Source of the DNA: Candida dubliniensis CD36
Taxonomy: Eukaryota > Ascomycota > Pichiomycetes > Serinales > Debaryomycetaceae
Assembly: GCF_000026945.1 (NCBI RefSeq)
Contig: NC_012867.1
Location: 806,001 to 870,000, forward strand
Direction: 5' to 3'
DNA length: 64,000 nt
The notes below the pieces were generated by a model, which saw only the letters and a program-made list of their open reading frames with translations, searched no databases and was not told the origin of the DNA. Made by a program: the position numbers and the translations under genes. Position 1 is the first letter of the stretch, and every line of letters begins with the position of its first letter. Below are positions 39,805-49,473 of the stretch, in pieces.

Positions 39805-40091
39805 TAACAAATAGACTCTGATTTAACCTGGAGTCGTGTAAATCTCACCCAATCTTGCTATCAACAAAATCAGATCTAAATTGTTCAACAACAATAATTA
39901 AAGAAGATCCTCTGGTTGCTTAATCGTCCAGTACAACAACAACCAAAAAAAAAAAAAAACAGTTGATCCTCAACGTATTTTTCCTTTTCACAATATCAAT
40001 TACTAAATTATAACCACATTCACAACAACGTCTTCAATTAATATACCGTTTATCAATAAACAAGTAAATCATCATTAAAACCTAAACAACC

Positions 40092-42029
40092 ATGTCGGAA
40101 TTGACTGAACCCCATCTTCATCACCATGTACAAATCAAGGAGTCAATTCTTGTGGGAAAAGCATTACTAAACTTTACCACATTTTTTGTGACCCTTGGGA
40201 TTTTAGTAATGGGGTTTGAACAATCTGTTTACGCCCCCATTATTACTAACAAGTATTTCAAAGAATATTATCATAATCCTACACCAACAGAAATTGGGTT
40301 TATGATTGCTATTTTAGAGATTGGAGCACTATTTTCATCAATTATTGCCGGCAAAGTTGGTGATTTAGTTGGAAGAAAACGGGCCACTCGTTATGGAGCA
40401 GTATTTTTCTATATTGGGGGATTTATTCAATGTATTTCACCTAATATGTTTATTTTATGTATTGGTAGATTACTTGGTGGGTTTGGTATTGGATTCTTAA
40501 CCACTGTTGTTCCAATGTTTCAATCGGAAATTAGTCCGGCAGAAGCTCGTGGATTTTATGCCTGTGTTGAATTTACTGGGAATATTATTGGTTATGCCAT
40601 TGGTATTTGGTTAGATTATGCCTTTTCTTACCTTGAAAGTGATTATAGTTGGAAGGCACCTTTGATTATACAATTCTTATTAGGAGTTGTGTTATGGTTA
40701 GGTACTTTTATTGTTGTTGAAACTCCAAGATGGTTATTGAATCATGATCATGATTTAGAAGGAATGATCGTCATTGCCGATTTATACGCCGATGGTGACG
40801 TTGAAGATGATCACGCAATGAGTGAATATAGAAACATTAAGGAATCAGTATTGATTGATAGAATTGAAGGTGGTGAAAGATCATATGAATACTTGTTCAA
40901 GCGTTATGCTAAAAGATTATCGGTGGCTTGCTTTGGATTAATGTTTGCTCAATTAAATGGGATCAATCTTATTTCATATTATGCCCCTATGATTTTTGAA
41001 GAAGCTGGTTGGGTCGGTAGACAAGCAGTGTTTATGACAGGTATTAATGGTATCATTTATGTCATAAGTACTATTCCTCCATGGTATTTGGTTGATTCTT
41101 GGGGCAGAAAACCATTGTTGATGAGTGGAGCTTTAATCATGGGTATTCCATTTTGTATCGCTGGTTATTCCCTTTCTCTAAACAATGAATATACTTCCAC
41201 CATCGTGGTTACAAGCATTATTATTTCTAATTTTGGTTTCGGGTTTTCTTGGGGTGGTATTGGTTGGTTATTGCCCGCTGAAGTATTACCATTATCTGTT
41301 CGTTCAAAAGGTGCTGCCTTAGCAACAGCAACTAATTGGTTTTCTAATTTTGTTGTGGGGTTGGCATCGCCTATTTTATTAGATCAAATTAAATGGAAAA
41401 CTTATTTCATCCCTGCTGTTTCATGTTTTATTTCGTTTTTCGCGGTTTGGTATTTATTCCCAGAAACAAAAGGTTTATCGTTGGAAGAAATGGGTTCAGT
41501 TTTTGATGATAAATCATCCATATTCTCTCACCATGCTTCTGGAAGTGTTGGTGGAAGTAGTAGTAGTAGTATCTTCAATTATGGTGCAACTGCTGAATCC
41601 AATAGAAGAACATCAATAACCAATGATTCAACCCCTGCAATAGCAGGTTCAGTATCCGGAGCCATTGATTCAATTCATCAATCAGCAGCATCAATGGCAA
41701 GAAACCCCACTAGCAACAGTAATCAACAATTGGATGGAATTATCACTGGGGCCGCACCACCTCCAATGCCTACCAGTATCGCTGCTACCACTACAAATAA
41801 CATCAAACCAGTCAAATCAGATACAGCTGATGCTCTCTCATTGGATTCGGGATTTGGTGGTTCCCAATCAGATATTGTTCAAGAAATCGAACCACCTTCA
41901 TTGGAAGAAATTCTTAAGTATAAAGTTCAAAAACAAGCTGAACCTAATGCATTTATTGCTACATTCCATTGGTTATTTTCGAAAAAGGGTCATACCAATG
42001 ATGAAGAAAGTAGATTATTACAACAATAG
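40092..42029 (+). CDS. MFS sugar transporter-family protein with long C-terminal tail
   Basis: The 645-residue major-facilitator protein belongs to the sugar-porter family. Twelve predicted helices span about residues 25-475. Signature motifs are present: GRKRATRYG after helix 2, the PESPR-like VETPRWLL after helix 6, NGINLISYYAP in helix 7, DSWGRKPLL after helix 8, and PETKGLSLEEM after helix 12. The C-terminal cytoplasmic tail (about 480-645) is rich in Ser, Gly, Asn and Ala and is longer than the 40-70 residues common in simple hexose transporters. It lies in the size range seen in glucose sensors, but sensor identity is not shown. It may be one of the HGT-type transporters of Candida. Substrate cannot be read from the sequence. 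It is convergent with MGR3, with 116 bp between. Confidence 0.85.
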   Translation: MSELTEPHLHHHVQIKESILVGKALLNFTTFFVTLGILVMGFEQSVYAPIITNKYFKEYYHNPTPTEIGFMIAILEIGALFSSIIAGKVGDLVGRKRATRYGAVFFYIGGFIQCISPNMFILCIGRLLGGFGIGFLTTVVPMFQSEISPAEARGFYACVEFTGNIIGYAIGIWLDYAFSYLESDYSWKAPLIIQFLLGVVLWLGTFIVVETPRWLLNHDHDLEGMIVIADLYADGDVEDDHAMSEYRNIKESVLIDRIEGGERSYEYLFKRYAKRLSVACFGLMFAQLNGINLISYYAPMIFEEAGWVGRQAVFMTGINGIIYVISTIPPWYLVDSWGRKPLLMSGALIMGIPFCIAGYSLSLNNEYTSTIVVTSIIISNFGFGFSWGGIGWLLPAEVLPLSVRSKGAALATATNWFSNFVVGLASPILLDQIKWKTYFIPAVSCFISFFAVWYLFPETKGLSLEEMGSVFDDKSSIFSHHASGSVGGSSSSSIFNYGATAESNRRTSITNDSTPAIAGSVSGAIDSIHQSAASMARNPTSNSNQQLDGIITGAAPPPMPTSIAATTTNNIKPVKSDTADALSLDSGFGGSQSDIVQEIEPPSLEEILKYKVQKQAEPNAFIATFHWLFSKKGHTNDEESRLLQQ

Positions 42030-42145
42030 ACTAGACTTTTTTTTTTTTTTTTGTTATTGCTATTTTATTCCATTCTCATCTATATATAAAACATTGCATA
42101 AGATGTGGATGTTTATATAAAACAATTTGTATTTATTGTATTCAT

Positions 42146-43825
42146 TTATTTATTCAAAGTTATGTCCATTTCAATGTCATGTAAAGAATGTTTCTTTTTC
42201 ATTAACTTTGAGTGATTACCATCATCGCCATCAGCATTTTGCAGTAACAACTTTTTTTCATTAAATAGTTTTTCCAATTCTTTTTCAATCATTGGTAGTA
42301 ATGTTCCATAATCACATGCTTTGGCTCTTACTCTAGATTCACGCAATAATCGTTCAGCTTTATCATAATGACTCAAATGCAAATTAATAACTCCCAAACC
42401 ATATGTTGCTAATGCTACTGTCTCACTGATTTCATTATGCTGTTTAATGAAATCTTGTGGGAAAGATTTTGCAAATTGTAATACTGACTCATACGATTTA
42501 ATTGCCAATTGCAAGCAAACAGAACGGGACTTTGTCACCGTAGCTAAGGCTTCTTGATCCAGTAGCGGCACAGTTTTTCTTAGTTTTTCCATAATCAACT
42601 TGGAATTGGATTTGGAATTTAAATTTGATTTATCTTCAGAGTTTTTCTCTAATTGTTGTAATTGTATTTGTTGTTGTTGTTGTTGTGTTTCTAACAATTG
42701 ATCATATTCAATACCAGAAAGTTCAGAAAACCTCCTTGTCATTGATATTTCTTGTGCCTCTAATTCTTCAGCTTGCATATAGAGCAAAGATCCTAAATTA
42801 CATTGTGACAATAACATTTTTGATGGTTCAATATCAGCTAATAACATTGATTCGTTCATGGCAATTTTCACTTTGGTAGCCATGGATAAATCACCAGCAG
42901 TAATACAAACGGCACTCAATAAATCCATGGCGTTGAAAAACTCATCGGTAAAAGGTTCCCAAACTTCTGGAGTTTTCTTGATTCTACTTTCTTCACCAGT
43001 TTTGTTATTTGTAATCACTATAGTATCATTATCTAAAATTGCCGTATAGGCTCCATTTGAATTATTGGAAACCAGTTTGTTATTGGGGTCAATCTTGTTA
43101 ACCAAATTCAATTTATTTGCTGAAGATATTGACGATCCCATACGTTTATTCACTTCATCTTGTGCAATTATTAAATGGGTAATAAGTATCGCTTTAGCTA
43201 ACAGCGGGTTGGTAGGATTTAACGATACCAATTTAATGGCAATTCTCAAATCCTTCTGTATTAAATGACGACGATGTTTACGGTCTTTAATTCTTTGTCC
43301 CTCAGGGGAATCACGAGGCGCAGTTAAAACTGTCAAGTATAATGTGGCAATTTCATTATAAATATATGCTGCATCTGTTAACATATTCAACCTTTCAAAC
43401 ATTTCACCAATTTTTAACTGTATCCCGGTATATTCATCACTTAATGGATCCAATCCTATTTCATTTGCATGCTCCAATGCCTGCAAATAATATTTCAATG
43501 CTAATTGATAATCAAATTCCCCACGATCACTTTCTGCCCATAACCCCTTACGCAAAAACTTGGCAATCGAACTCGGGAAAGTATGTTTAGGCCACCACAT
43601 ATAATAAACATACCCAGAAATAATACCTAGTCCTAATGTCGCATATACAAGTTTTTTCCAGAATGGTGTTTTCGGTTGATTGTAGGCAGCATAGGTTCGA
43701 TTATAATTATATTGTGAGAATTGCCGACGCAAAACAAAGTTGGCATGTGTTGTTGTTGTTATTGTTGTATTTCGTGGTTTAAATAATACCCTACTACGGG
43801 TTCGTAATAAATATCTTGAGCTCAT
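42146..43825 (-). CDS. MGR3: Mgr3-like adaptor of the mitochondrial i-AAA protease
   Basis: The 559-residue protein has an Arg-rich mitochondrial presequence (MSSRYLLRTRSRVLFKPRNT). A single inner-membrane helix follows (about 58-78, LVYATLGLGIISGYVYYMWW), then TPR-like repeats. The first is RGEFDYQLALKYYLQALEHANEIG, and more lie near 330-390 and 480-525. This matches yeast Mgr3, which with Mgr1 recruits substrates to the Yme1 protease in the intermembrane space. A Gln-rich insertion near 385-405 is lineage-specific. The start is the first in-frame ATG. About 75 bp upstream lies the 3' poly(A) end of the retrotransposon, so the normal promoter is largely displaced or replaced in this allele. 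Confidence 0.85.
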   Translation of the reverse strand: MSSRYLLRTRSRVLFKPRNTTITTTTHANFVLRRQFSQYNYNRTYAAYNQPKTPFWKKLVYATLGLGIISGYVYYMWWPKHTFPSSIAKFLRKGLWAESDRGEFDYQLALKYYLQALEHANEIGLDPLSDEYTGIQLKIGEMFERLNMLTDAAYIYNEIATLYLTVLTAPRDSPEGQRIKDRKHRRHLIQKDLRIAIKLVSLNPTNPLLAKAILITHLIIAQDEVNKRMGSSISSANKLNLVNKIDPNNKLVSNNSNGAYTAILDNDTIVITNNKTGEESRIKKTPEVWEPFTDEFFNAMDLLSAVCITAGDLSMATKVKIAMNESMLLADIEPSKMLLSQCNLGSLLYMQAEELEAQEISMTRRFSELSGIEYDQLLETQQQQQQIQLQQLEKNSEDKSNLNSKSNSKLIMEKLRKTVPLLDQEALATVTKSRSVCLQLAIKSYESVLQFAKSFPQDFIKQHNEISETVALATYGLGVINLHLSHYDKAERLLRESRVRAKACDYGTLLPMIEKELEKLFNEKKLLLQNADGDDGNHSKLMKKKHSLHDIEMDITLNK

Positions 43826-43899
43826 TCTAAGTTCAATTTGTTGGGTATAACCAAGGTATATTCTTTATGGATAACTCTTTTTTTTTTCAAATGCTCCTC

Positions 43900-43923
43900 T
43901 TTTTTTTTTTTTTTTTTTTTTTT
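43900..43923 (-). repeat. Poly(A) tail of the retrotransposon
   Basis: A T24 run on the plus strand is the 3' poly(A) tail of the minus-strand element. It marks the insertion junction about 75 bp upstream of the MGR3 ATG. Confidence 0.7.
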
Positions 43924-44170
43924 CTTTCTCAACATATATTTAGTCCTTATATACAGGTATATAACTATAAACATACGAGGGGGTTACAATCATTTATTCA
44001 AATAAGTTCAAGATGGAAAACCTTTTGAGGCCATTTTCATGGAAAGAGATACTCATAGTGAGAATCCCTTTAAAAACCATCATGTATAATGTGTAGTGTA
44101 GGGTGTATTGTTGACAATGCTAAGGGGCATTGTATAAGCAATCTTCAGATACGATTAAAATGTTTAGTTG

Positions 44171-47100
44171 TTATGTCTGAACGAGTACATTTGTTCCAGC
44201 GTCCACATTTTCCTTTTCCCCATGATTCAAAATTGGTGAACCTCTTCGTCGTTTCACCTTTTGAACCACTTCTTTGATGTACTCGTTTAAGGCATGTAAA
44301 TCTTTCTTATGTAGATGTTTGTTTCCAATAATAAATTGTGGAGTTCTCTGACTATTAAAATGTTTCAGCCATAATTCCATAGTCTCACCACATTCAAAAA
44401 TATGATGTACTATCGAATCAGTACCCGTATTACACAATTGGCAAAAGTGTATCTCCAGTTTTTTATAATTAGGATAAAAAGGATAATGTGAATAATAACC
44501 AAGGATAAAAAGATGATAATCTTGTAAAGATCCAACGCTCTGTTTTTGGACTTTGTTCATATTCTTCCAAAATTCAGTCCAATCTGAAATGGTTAGACTT
44601 TTAATTGTATCAAAATGTTTGCCCCAACCTTCTGGAATAATCGGAGCTTGAGGACATAATTTCCTTGAAGTGTGATGAAAAGTTTGCTCAGATAAAGGTT
44701 GTTTTTCAAAATTTGGAGACATTAAATTAATAATTTCCGTTTTAGGTTGGATAATTAAATTTGCATAGTCTTCTATCAGCATGATTCTAATTGGAGTTTC
44801 CACAGGAGGACCTGTGTAGTGGACCAATTGAAACCAAGCTTCGAACCACGAAATTTCCAGCTTCGTAAGATTCTCATATACACGTTCTTTTAAATATCTA
44901 AATTGTAAGGACGGATGACAGGATACTCCCATCCCAAAATAATACCATGGGTAAACCATCAATTTATCTGGTTCTGTTGACATTGTGTGATAATCTTTGG
45001 TAATGTTATCAAGGATATCCTGAATTTTTGTTCTCATAAATTTAATTATCAAGTCATCTTCTTGTGTGTATAAAAGATATATCTGTTTACCTCTTCGACC
45101 TTTCACTTGATGGTTGGGGTTCATCAAACCGAAACCACCCAAATGATTAGGGGTTTGTAATCTCTGAAGCTTGAAGTATAAAGGAAGTCTTTGTTGAACT
45201 GTTGTTATAATGCTCGACACTGCTGTCGTCAGAATCGGTGAATGTAAATCTCTATAGTATAATTTGGAGAAAATGAAGATATTCATCAATTTCATAATCA
45301 ACTGATATGAAAGATCCAGTATCGGTGTCATTCGAATTTGAGCGTTGAGGTTTAATACAAACAGTGTCCAAGGATCAAACTCTTCATCTGCTTTTTTCAT
45401 CGGTACTCCTAGATATGTTAATTTTTCTAGTTGTAGCTTCTTTGAAACATATGGTAAAAAGGAAATCTCCGGAATGTCATTGAAATAACAAACCTCTGTT
45501 TTATTATTGTTAAGATAAAGGCCTGATTCCCTTCCAAAGTCTTCTAAAAGTTGTTGAATTCTTTCTTGATCATTCTTGTTCTTAAAAAAGATGATCACAT
45601 CATCTGCATATGCAGTGTATGCAACCAGCGAAACTTCATTCACCACTCCTATTCCCTCAATTTCCTTACTCAATCTAGCGAGAAAGGTCTCTAAGATTAA
45701 AATAAAGATTAAAGGTGAAATAGGATTGCCTTGTCTAACCCCACGTTTAAGTGGGAAGCATGGACCGTCAATATTATTAATACTGACTTTTGCTTTTTGC
45801 TTTGCAGTTATTGCCATCAAGAAATTCGTCGCCTTAGGCCCGAATCCTACTTGTTGTAAAACTTTCAATATAAAATCATGATGTACTGAATCAAAAGCTT
45901 TTCTGAAGTCAAGATTAATAAACCCTGCTGATTCTGCATCTGCAGTTTTAGAAGTCTGATATCTTGTAAGAACCATATCGAGGAGGTATATGCTATTACT
46001 AATTGATCTTTCTTTAAGGAAGCCTGTTTGAGTTTTCTCAATGACCTTTGCCAAGACTGGGTTTAGTTGTTTTTCTATTACTGATGATAACAATCGTACC
46101 GCACAGCTGAGTACACTGATAGGTCGAAAGTTTTCAATTATAGGTGTCTTCAGTTTCTTGGGTATTAATGTAATAATCACTTCACTCATTTGTTGTGGTA
46201 ATGTTCCATATTTCAAGATATGATTTCCTGCTCTAATGAGGCTTTCACCTAAACTGGGCCATAATTCAATGAGATTTTGGTAAGAAATACCATCAGTTCC
46301 CACTGCAGTTTTCTTATTGATCATTAGTAAATGATCGTATACATTGTCTTCAGTAAAAGCTTTTTCCAACAAAACTTTGACAGTTTCATCTATCTTTTTG
46401 TCAAACTGGTCCACAAAATTAAAGGATTCCAATTGTCTATCGTCTGACAGGAATAGATCTTGATAGAATTTTGTCGCCAAGTTTATCATTGTTTCGGTGT
46501 CTTGAACTATATTACCAGACTCAGTTTGCATTTCGGTAATAACAGAGAAGTTAATCGATGGTCTAAATCTAAATTTAAGCATCTGTTCATCTGGAACCTT
46601 TTCTGTATTTGAAGTGTATGGTCTAATATATTTCAGGTATATTTCATAGAATATCACCTTTTCCTGTATCTGGTTAATAATCCCATTCCAATTAGAAAAA
46701 GGTGTGAGATTACCTTTTTCATTATTATTTGGATCCTTAATTATGTTTTCATCTTGACTCATCCATTGAGGTATCCGGTAACGTGAGTTACCAACATTTA
46801 GGACTGATTCTTTTTGGATTTGGAAAGACGTCGCTATTATTTTGTAAGTCGAAATCTGTTTGAACTCTGTTAGGAGTCTGTATTTTTTAAGTTTTCTTCG
46901 AATTCTGGAGTCAATATATATTCTATCTAACCGTTTCTTGACAGATTTGTTAGAATGAAAATTTGTTGGTCGCATGTTATTAAATATTTGGAAAGCATCT
47001 TGAAGTTTCCATTTATTATGAAAACGTGACATTAACTGAATAATTTCCAGCTCTTTTTTGGTGAACGTATAACTATTTTGATTCAGTGGTAGTTGAACAT

Positions 47101-47626
47101 CATCTAGCAGCATAATGTGGTTGAAATCACTACCATAAATTATATTGTGATTGTTATGTTTTTTTAAATTTGCAATATATTTAGTAAATGCGTTTAGGAG
47201 AGTCATCTGTGCATCCATATCTCCACTGTGCAAATAGTTATTAATCAAAGTTATGTCTTCATTTGTAATTAACTTAATATCCAAGATGCTAATACAACCT
47301 TCAAAATGTGTTGTTTGATGATTGTCATTGTCATTTATTTTAAATTTTAGTTTAGCATGTGGCGAATGGATAAGAAAACCCGTTAGATCTTCAAAATGAT
47401 GCATTCTAAGTTGTGCATTGTGTTGTTTTAATATTTTGTTGATATAATTAAATTGTTCCTGAGATACAAATCTGACTTCTTGGATAAACCAAATATCAAT
47501 CATCAGATGTTCACCTATTAGTTTAAGGAATATATCAAGTAATTTCTTAAAATCAGCGGATTGATGGCTGCCAATACTTTTGGAACCTATTGTGAGACTA
47601 TTAATATAGGATTCATTTCTCCTCAT
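44171..47626 (-). CDS. Retrotransposon ORF2: endonuclease, reverse transcriptase, CCHC
   Basis: The 1151-residue ORF2 runs from an ATG at 47626. An exonuclease-endonuclease-phosphatase (APE) domain covers about 1-250, with IQEVRF, SDFNHIM and KKRLDRIYID. The reverse transcriptase covers about 480-760, with the finger and palm motifs TDGISYQNLIELWP, NFRPISVLSCAVRLLS, FLKERSISN, DFRKAFDSVHHDF, GVRQGNPISPLIFIL and the catalytic AYADDVIIF (near 673). A C-terminal zinc motif, CQLCNTGTDSIVHHIFEC, is also seen. The enzyme nicks the target and copies RNA at the nick. All key residues are present and the frame is unbroken. ORF2 begins 157 bp after the ORF1 stop, across an A-rich spacer. Related Zorro copies elsewhere in the genome are expected. 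Confidence 0.93.
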   Translation of the reverse strand: MRRNESYINSLTIGSKSIGSHQSADFKKLLDIFLKLIGEHLMIDIWFIQEVRFVSQEQFNYINKILKQHNAQLRMHHFEDLTGFLIHSPHAKLKFKINDNDNHQTTHFEGCISILDIKLITNEDITLINNYLHSGDMDAQMTLLNAFTKYIANLKKHNNHNIIYGSDFNHIMLLDDVQLPLNQNSYTFTKKELEIIQLMSRFHNKWKLQDAFQIFNNMRPTNFHSNKSVKKRLDRIYIDSRIRRKLKKYRLLTEFKQISTYKIIATSFQIQKESVLNVGNSRYRIPQWMSQDENIIKDPNNNEKGNLTPFSNWNGIINQIQEKVIFYEIYLKYIRPYTSNTEKVPDEQMLKFRFRPSINFSVITEMQTESGNIVQDTETMINLATKFYQDLFLSDDRQLESFNFVDQFDKKIDETVKVLLEKAFTEDNVYDHLLMINKKTAVGTDGISYQNLIELWPSLGESLIRAGNHILKYGTLPQQMSEVIITLIPKKLKTPIIENFRPISVLSCAVRLLSSVIEKQLNPVLAKVIEKTQTGFLKERSISNSIYLLDMVLTRYQTSKTADAESAGFINLDFRKAFDSVHHDFILKVLQQVGFGPKATNFLMAITAKQKAKVSINNIDGPCFPLKRGVRQGNPISPLIFILILETFLARLSKEIEGIGVVNEVSLVAYTAYADDVIIFFKNKNDQERIQQLLEDFGRESGLYLNNNKTEVCYFNDIPEISFLPYVSKKLQLEKLTYLGVPMKKADEEFDPWTLFVLNLNAQIRMTPILDLSYQLIMKLMNIFIFSKLYYRDLHSPILTTAVSSIITTVQQRLPLYFKLQRLQTPNHLGGFGLMNPNHQVKGRRGKQIYLLYTQEDDLIIKFMRTKIQDILDNITKDYHTMSTEPDKLMVYPWYYFGMGVSCHPSLQFRYLKERVYENLTKLEISWFEAWFQLVHYTGPPVETPIRIMLIEDYANLIIQPKTEIINLMSPNFEKQPLSEQTFHHTSRKLCPQAPIIPEGWGKHFDTIKSLTISDWTEFWKNMNKVQKQSVGSLQDYHLFILGYYSHYPFYPNYKKLEIHFCQLCNTGTDSIVHHIFECGETMELWLKHFNSQRTPQFIIGNKHLHKKDLHALNEYIKEVVQKVKRRRGSPILNHGEKENVDAGTNVLVQT

Positions 47627-47673
47627 TCACAGTAATTAAATGATGGGTGTAAGTATGGATGTATCAATATGAA

Positions 47674-47691
47674 TTTTTTTTTTTTTTTTTT
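47674..47691 (-). repeat. A18 tract between ORF1 and ORF2
   Basis: T18 on the plus strand is A18 in the element's sense strand, within the 156 bp inter-ORF spacer. It lies just upstream of the ORF2 ATG. Whether it helps ORF2 translation is not shown. Confidence 0.6.
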
Positions 47692-47782
47692 CCAGTGTTT
47701 TTATTAGTTTTTGTTTTAGTATTATAAATAACGGGAAAATCGATCTTTAACAAGGAAAAGCAAACATGTATGAATTATCATC

Positions 47783-49147
47783 CTACTGAAGTTGTGGGGA
47801 GAGGTTCAGCCCTGGGTCCTTCGCAGGACTGCTGGGCTGTTCCAGCAAATTTACTTTTTTCCTCGATGACGCTTCGTGGTTCGAGGAAATGTTATGTTTA
47901 CTGGTATCCATTTCCAGGACACCGGTAGTCATGGTTTTCCTTGGTGCCGTAGTAGCAGTAGGAGGTTTTGTTGTAACCTCCCTGCGACCCGTAATTGTCA
48001 CAGGTGGTGATTCTTGTAATGTAGGACTGTCATTTTGAGCAGTTGGAGTAATCACCTTTTCTGTATTATCTCCTTTTGTAGAAAAAGTAGTTTTTGTTAT
48101 ACTTCCCTTTCTCGGAGAAGCATCTTTCATAGTTTTGTTAACCATTTTAGGCGGTAAAGCCGGAAAATATTGTTTGTTATCAGGTTTTCCTATGACCACC
48201 TTTGTGGTCAACTGAGCTTTTTTACAGCTCGTTGTTTTATGCCCTTTTACACCACAATTGGTGCATGGTTTTATCATAGGACAATGATACTTAGTATGTG
48301 TCATACATCTGCAGTATTCACAGTATTTGTAATTAGATAAAACTCTTGATGTACATTGTTCATATGCGGATGGCTCATTCTTTGTATTATTGGTTTTGAT
48401 TCTTCTTTTTGGTACTTGTCCCGAAAAGAGGTCAACTATGAAATAACAAACATACTCCGTTAAAAGTTGATGATTATTTTCTTCAGTTAGGCTGGTTCTC
48501 CCAAGCTGAGCCTTCTCAATACTAGGCGCGTATTGTTGTACTATAACACCTTCTTTATGTAAAAATAATTGTTGGAATAAGCTTTTTGCTAAACTACGAC
48601 AGTTAATTGGCACTTTAAAGACCACCAATTGTCTGTTTCGTTTGGCACTATCAATTTTGATATGTTCCACTGTACCATCGATAACAAATTCGAGGTTTTC
48701 CACTATGGTTCTTACTTTCGCCATTTCTGATGAAAGTTTACCTTCCAGTTGTTCAAGTGTAAATGGCATTAAGCACATCACTTTGTCCATTATATTAAAA
48801 TCTAAAATTCTTTGGATATGCATTAATTCTTCTCTCATCCCTAAGATTTCTTCACATGCATCTATTGTTGCTTTATCATCAATAGAGAGTTTCAATGTGG
48901 AATATTTGAATGCCTTCCTTATGACATCCTCAGGATATTGACTCAAATATTCTTCCAAGTTTTGCGCAGTAGTAATTAGCTTGTTCTCAATGGTGTCGAA
49001 AACCTTTTCACGTCAATATTTGTTAATAATGGTTGAGATATCAGATGTCATGACCTCTTCAGGAAATACCGCAGCGTTGTGTCTTTTTAAGTCTTCAAAA
49101 GCTTCTTTTGGAACTTTAAAATAAGTTCCTCTTGTGTATCTTGGCTT
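47783..49147 (-). pseudogene. Retrotransposon ORF1, interrupted (zinc-knuckle RNA-binding protein)
   Basis: The readable part has two zinc knuckles near its centre, CEYCRCMTHTKYHC and CTNCGVKGHKTTSC, then a basic Ser/Thr/Pro-rich tail. This is the nucleic-acid-binding ORF1 of L1-type elements. In the same frame, coding-like sequence continues upstream of 48958 (AQNLEEYL preceded by REKVFDTIENKL), then meets a TGA at 49013-49015. Beyond it, KVPKEAFEDLKRHNAAVFPEE reads on to a second stop, TAG at 49148-49150. No in-frame ATG lies between the TGA and codon 41 (ATG at 48838-48836), so the natural start was upstream. A frameshift near 49140 is likely, since another frame there reads ASVAATYKTNQARSQD. 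I judge ORF1 as broken. Confidence 0.65.
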
Positions 49148-49473
49148 CTAGCCTGGTTTGTTTTGTATGTAGCTGCCACAGAGGCATATGTTTTGAAAGT
49201 ATTTTTTCTCTATTGTTTGATTTGCCCCTTAATAAATTGTGTTCAGTAAAAAAGTCGTGTATAATGTAATCATCATCATTAACTTAGTTCTTGTTGCAAC
49301 AACAGAAATTATAAGTTCCGGAACGTTCTCTCTTTTTTTTCAGATTGATCTGGCTATACGACATCATCAAGCATCTCCCACTTCTTCCGTAATATCGACC
49401 TCAGCAAAAGTGTATCTACATTTTGTATTTGATTTCACATCCCATTTAGCCATATATTTACAAATCTTACATT

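Larger units (their letters stand above)
38136..40091. other. Divergent intergenic region, orphan gene / sugar transporter
   Basis: This stretch of nearly 2 kb is promoter for two divergent genes. It contains CACGTG at 38991-38996, two GGTTAACC palindromes (39327-39334 and 39362-39369) and a C-run followed by GCGG (39794-39804), a possible Mig1-type site. An A15 tract ends near 39960. I see no gene. The length is large for a transporter promoter and suggests complex control. Confidence 0.55.
43900..49200 (-). mobile_element. Zorro-type L1-like non-LTR retrotransposon (5' end uncertain)
   Basis: The element reads right to left. ORF1 with zinc knuckles is followed by ORF2 with an apurinic-type endonuclease and reverse transcriptase, a 3' region of about 250 bp, and a terminal poly(A) tail seen as T24 at 43900-43923. 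This order, the absence of LTRs, and the tail define an L1-clade element. In C. albicans such elements are the Zorro family. I cannot say which of Zorro1, 2 or 3 without a reference. The 5' boundary is approximate, at 49.2 kb, because ORF1-like coding fades there. I could not find a clear target-site duplication. ORF2 is intact but ORF1 is disrupted, so this copy is probably not autonomous. Confidence 0.85.

Noticed and set aside
43870..49345. Target-site duplication of the retrotransposon (similar CTC-T tracts at 43875-43890 and 49330-49341)
   Set aside because: The tracts differ in length and flanks, and the right-hand one lies away from the apparent 5' end; low-complexity similarity is not enough.
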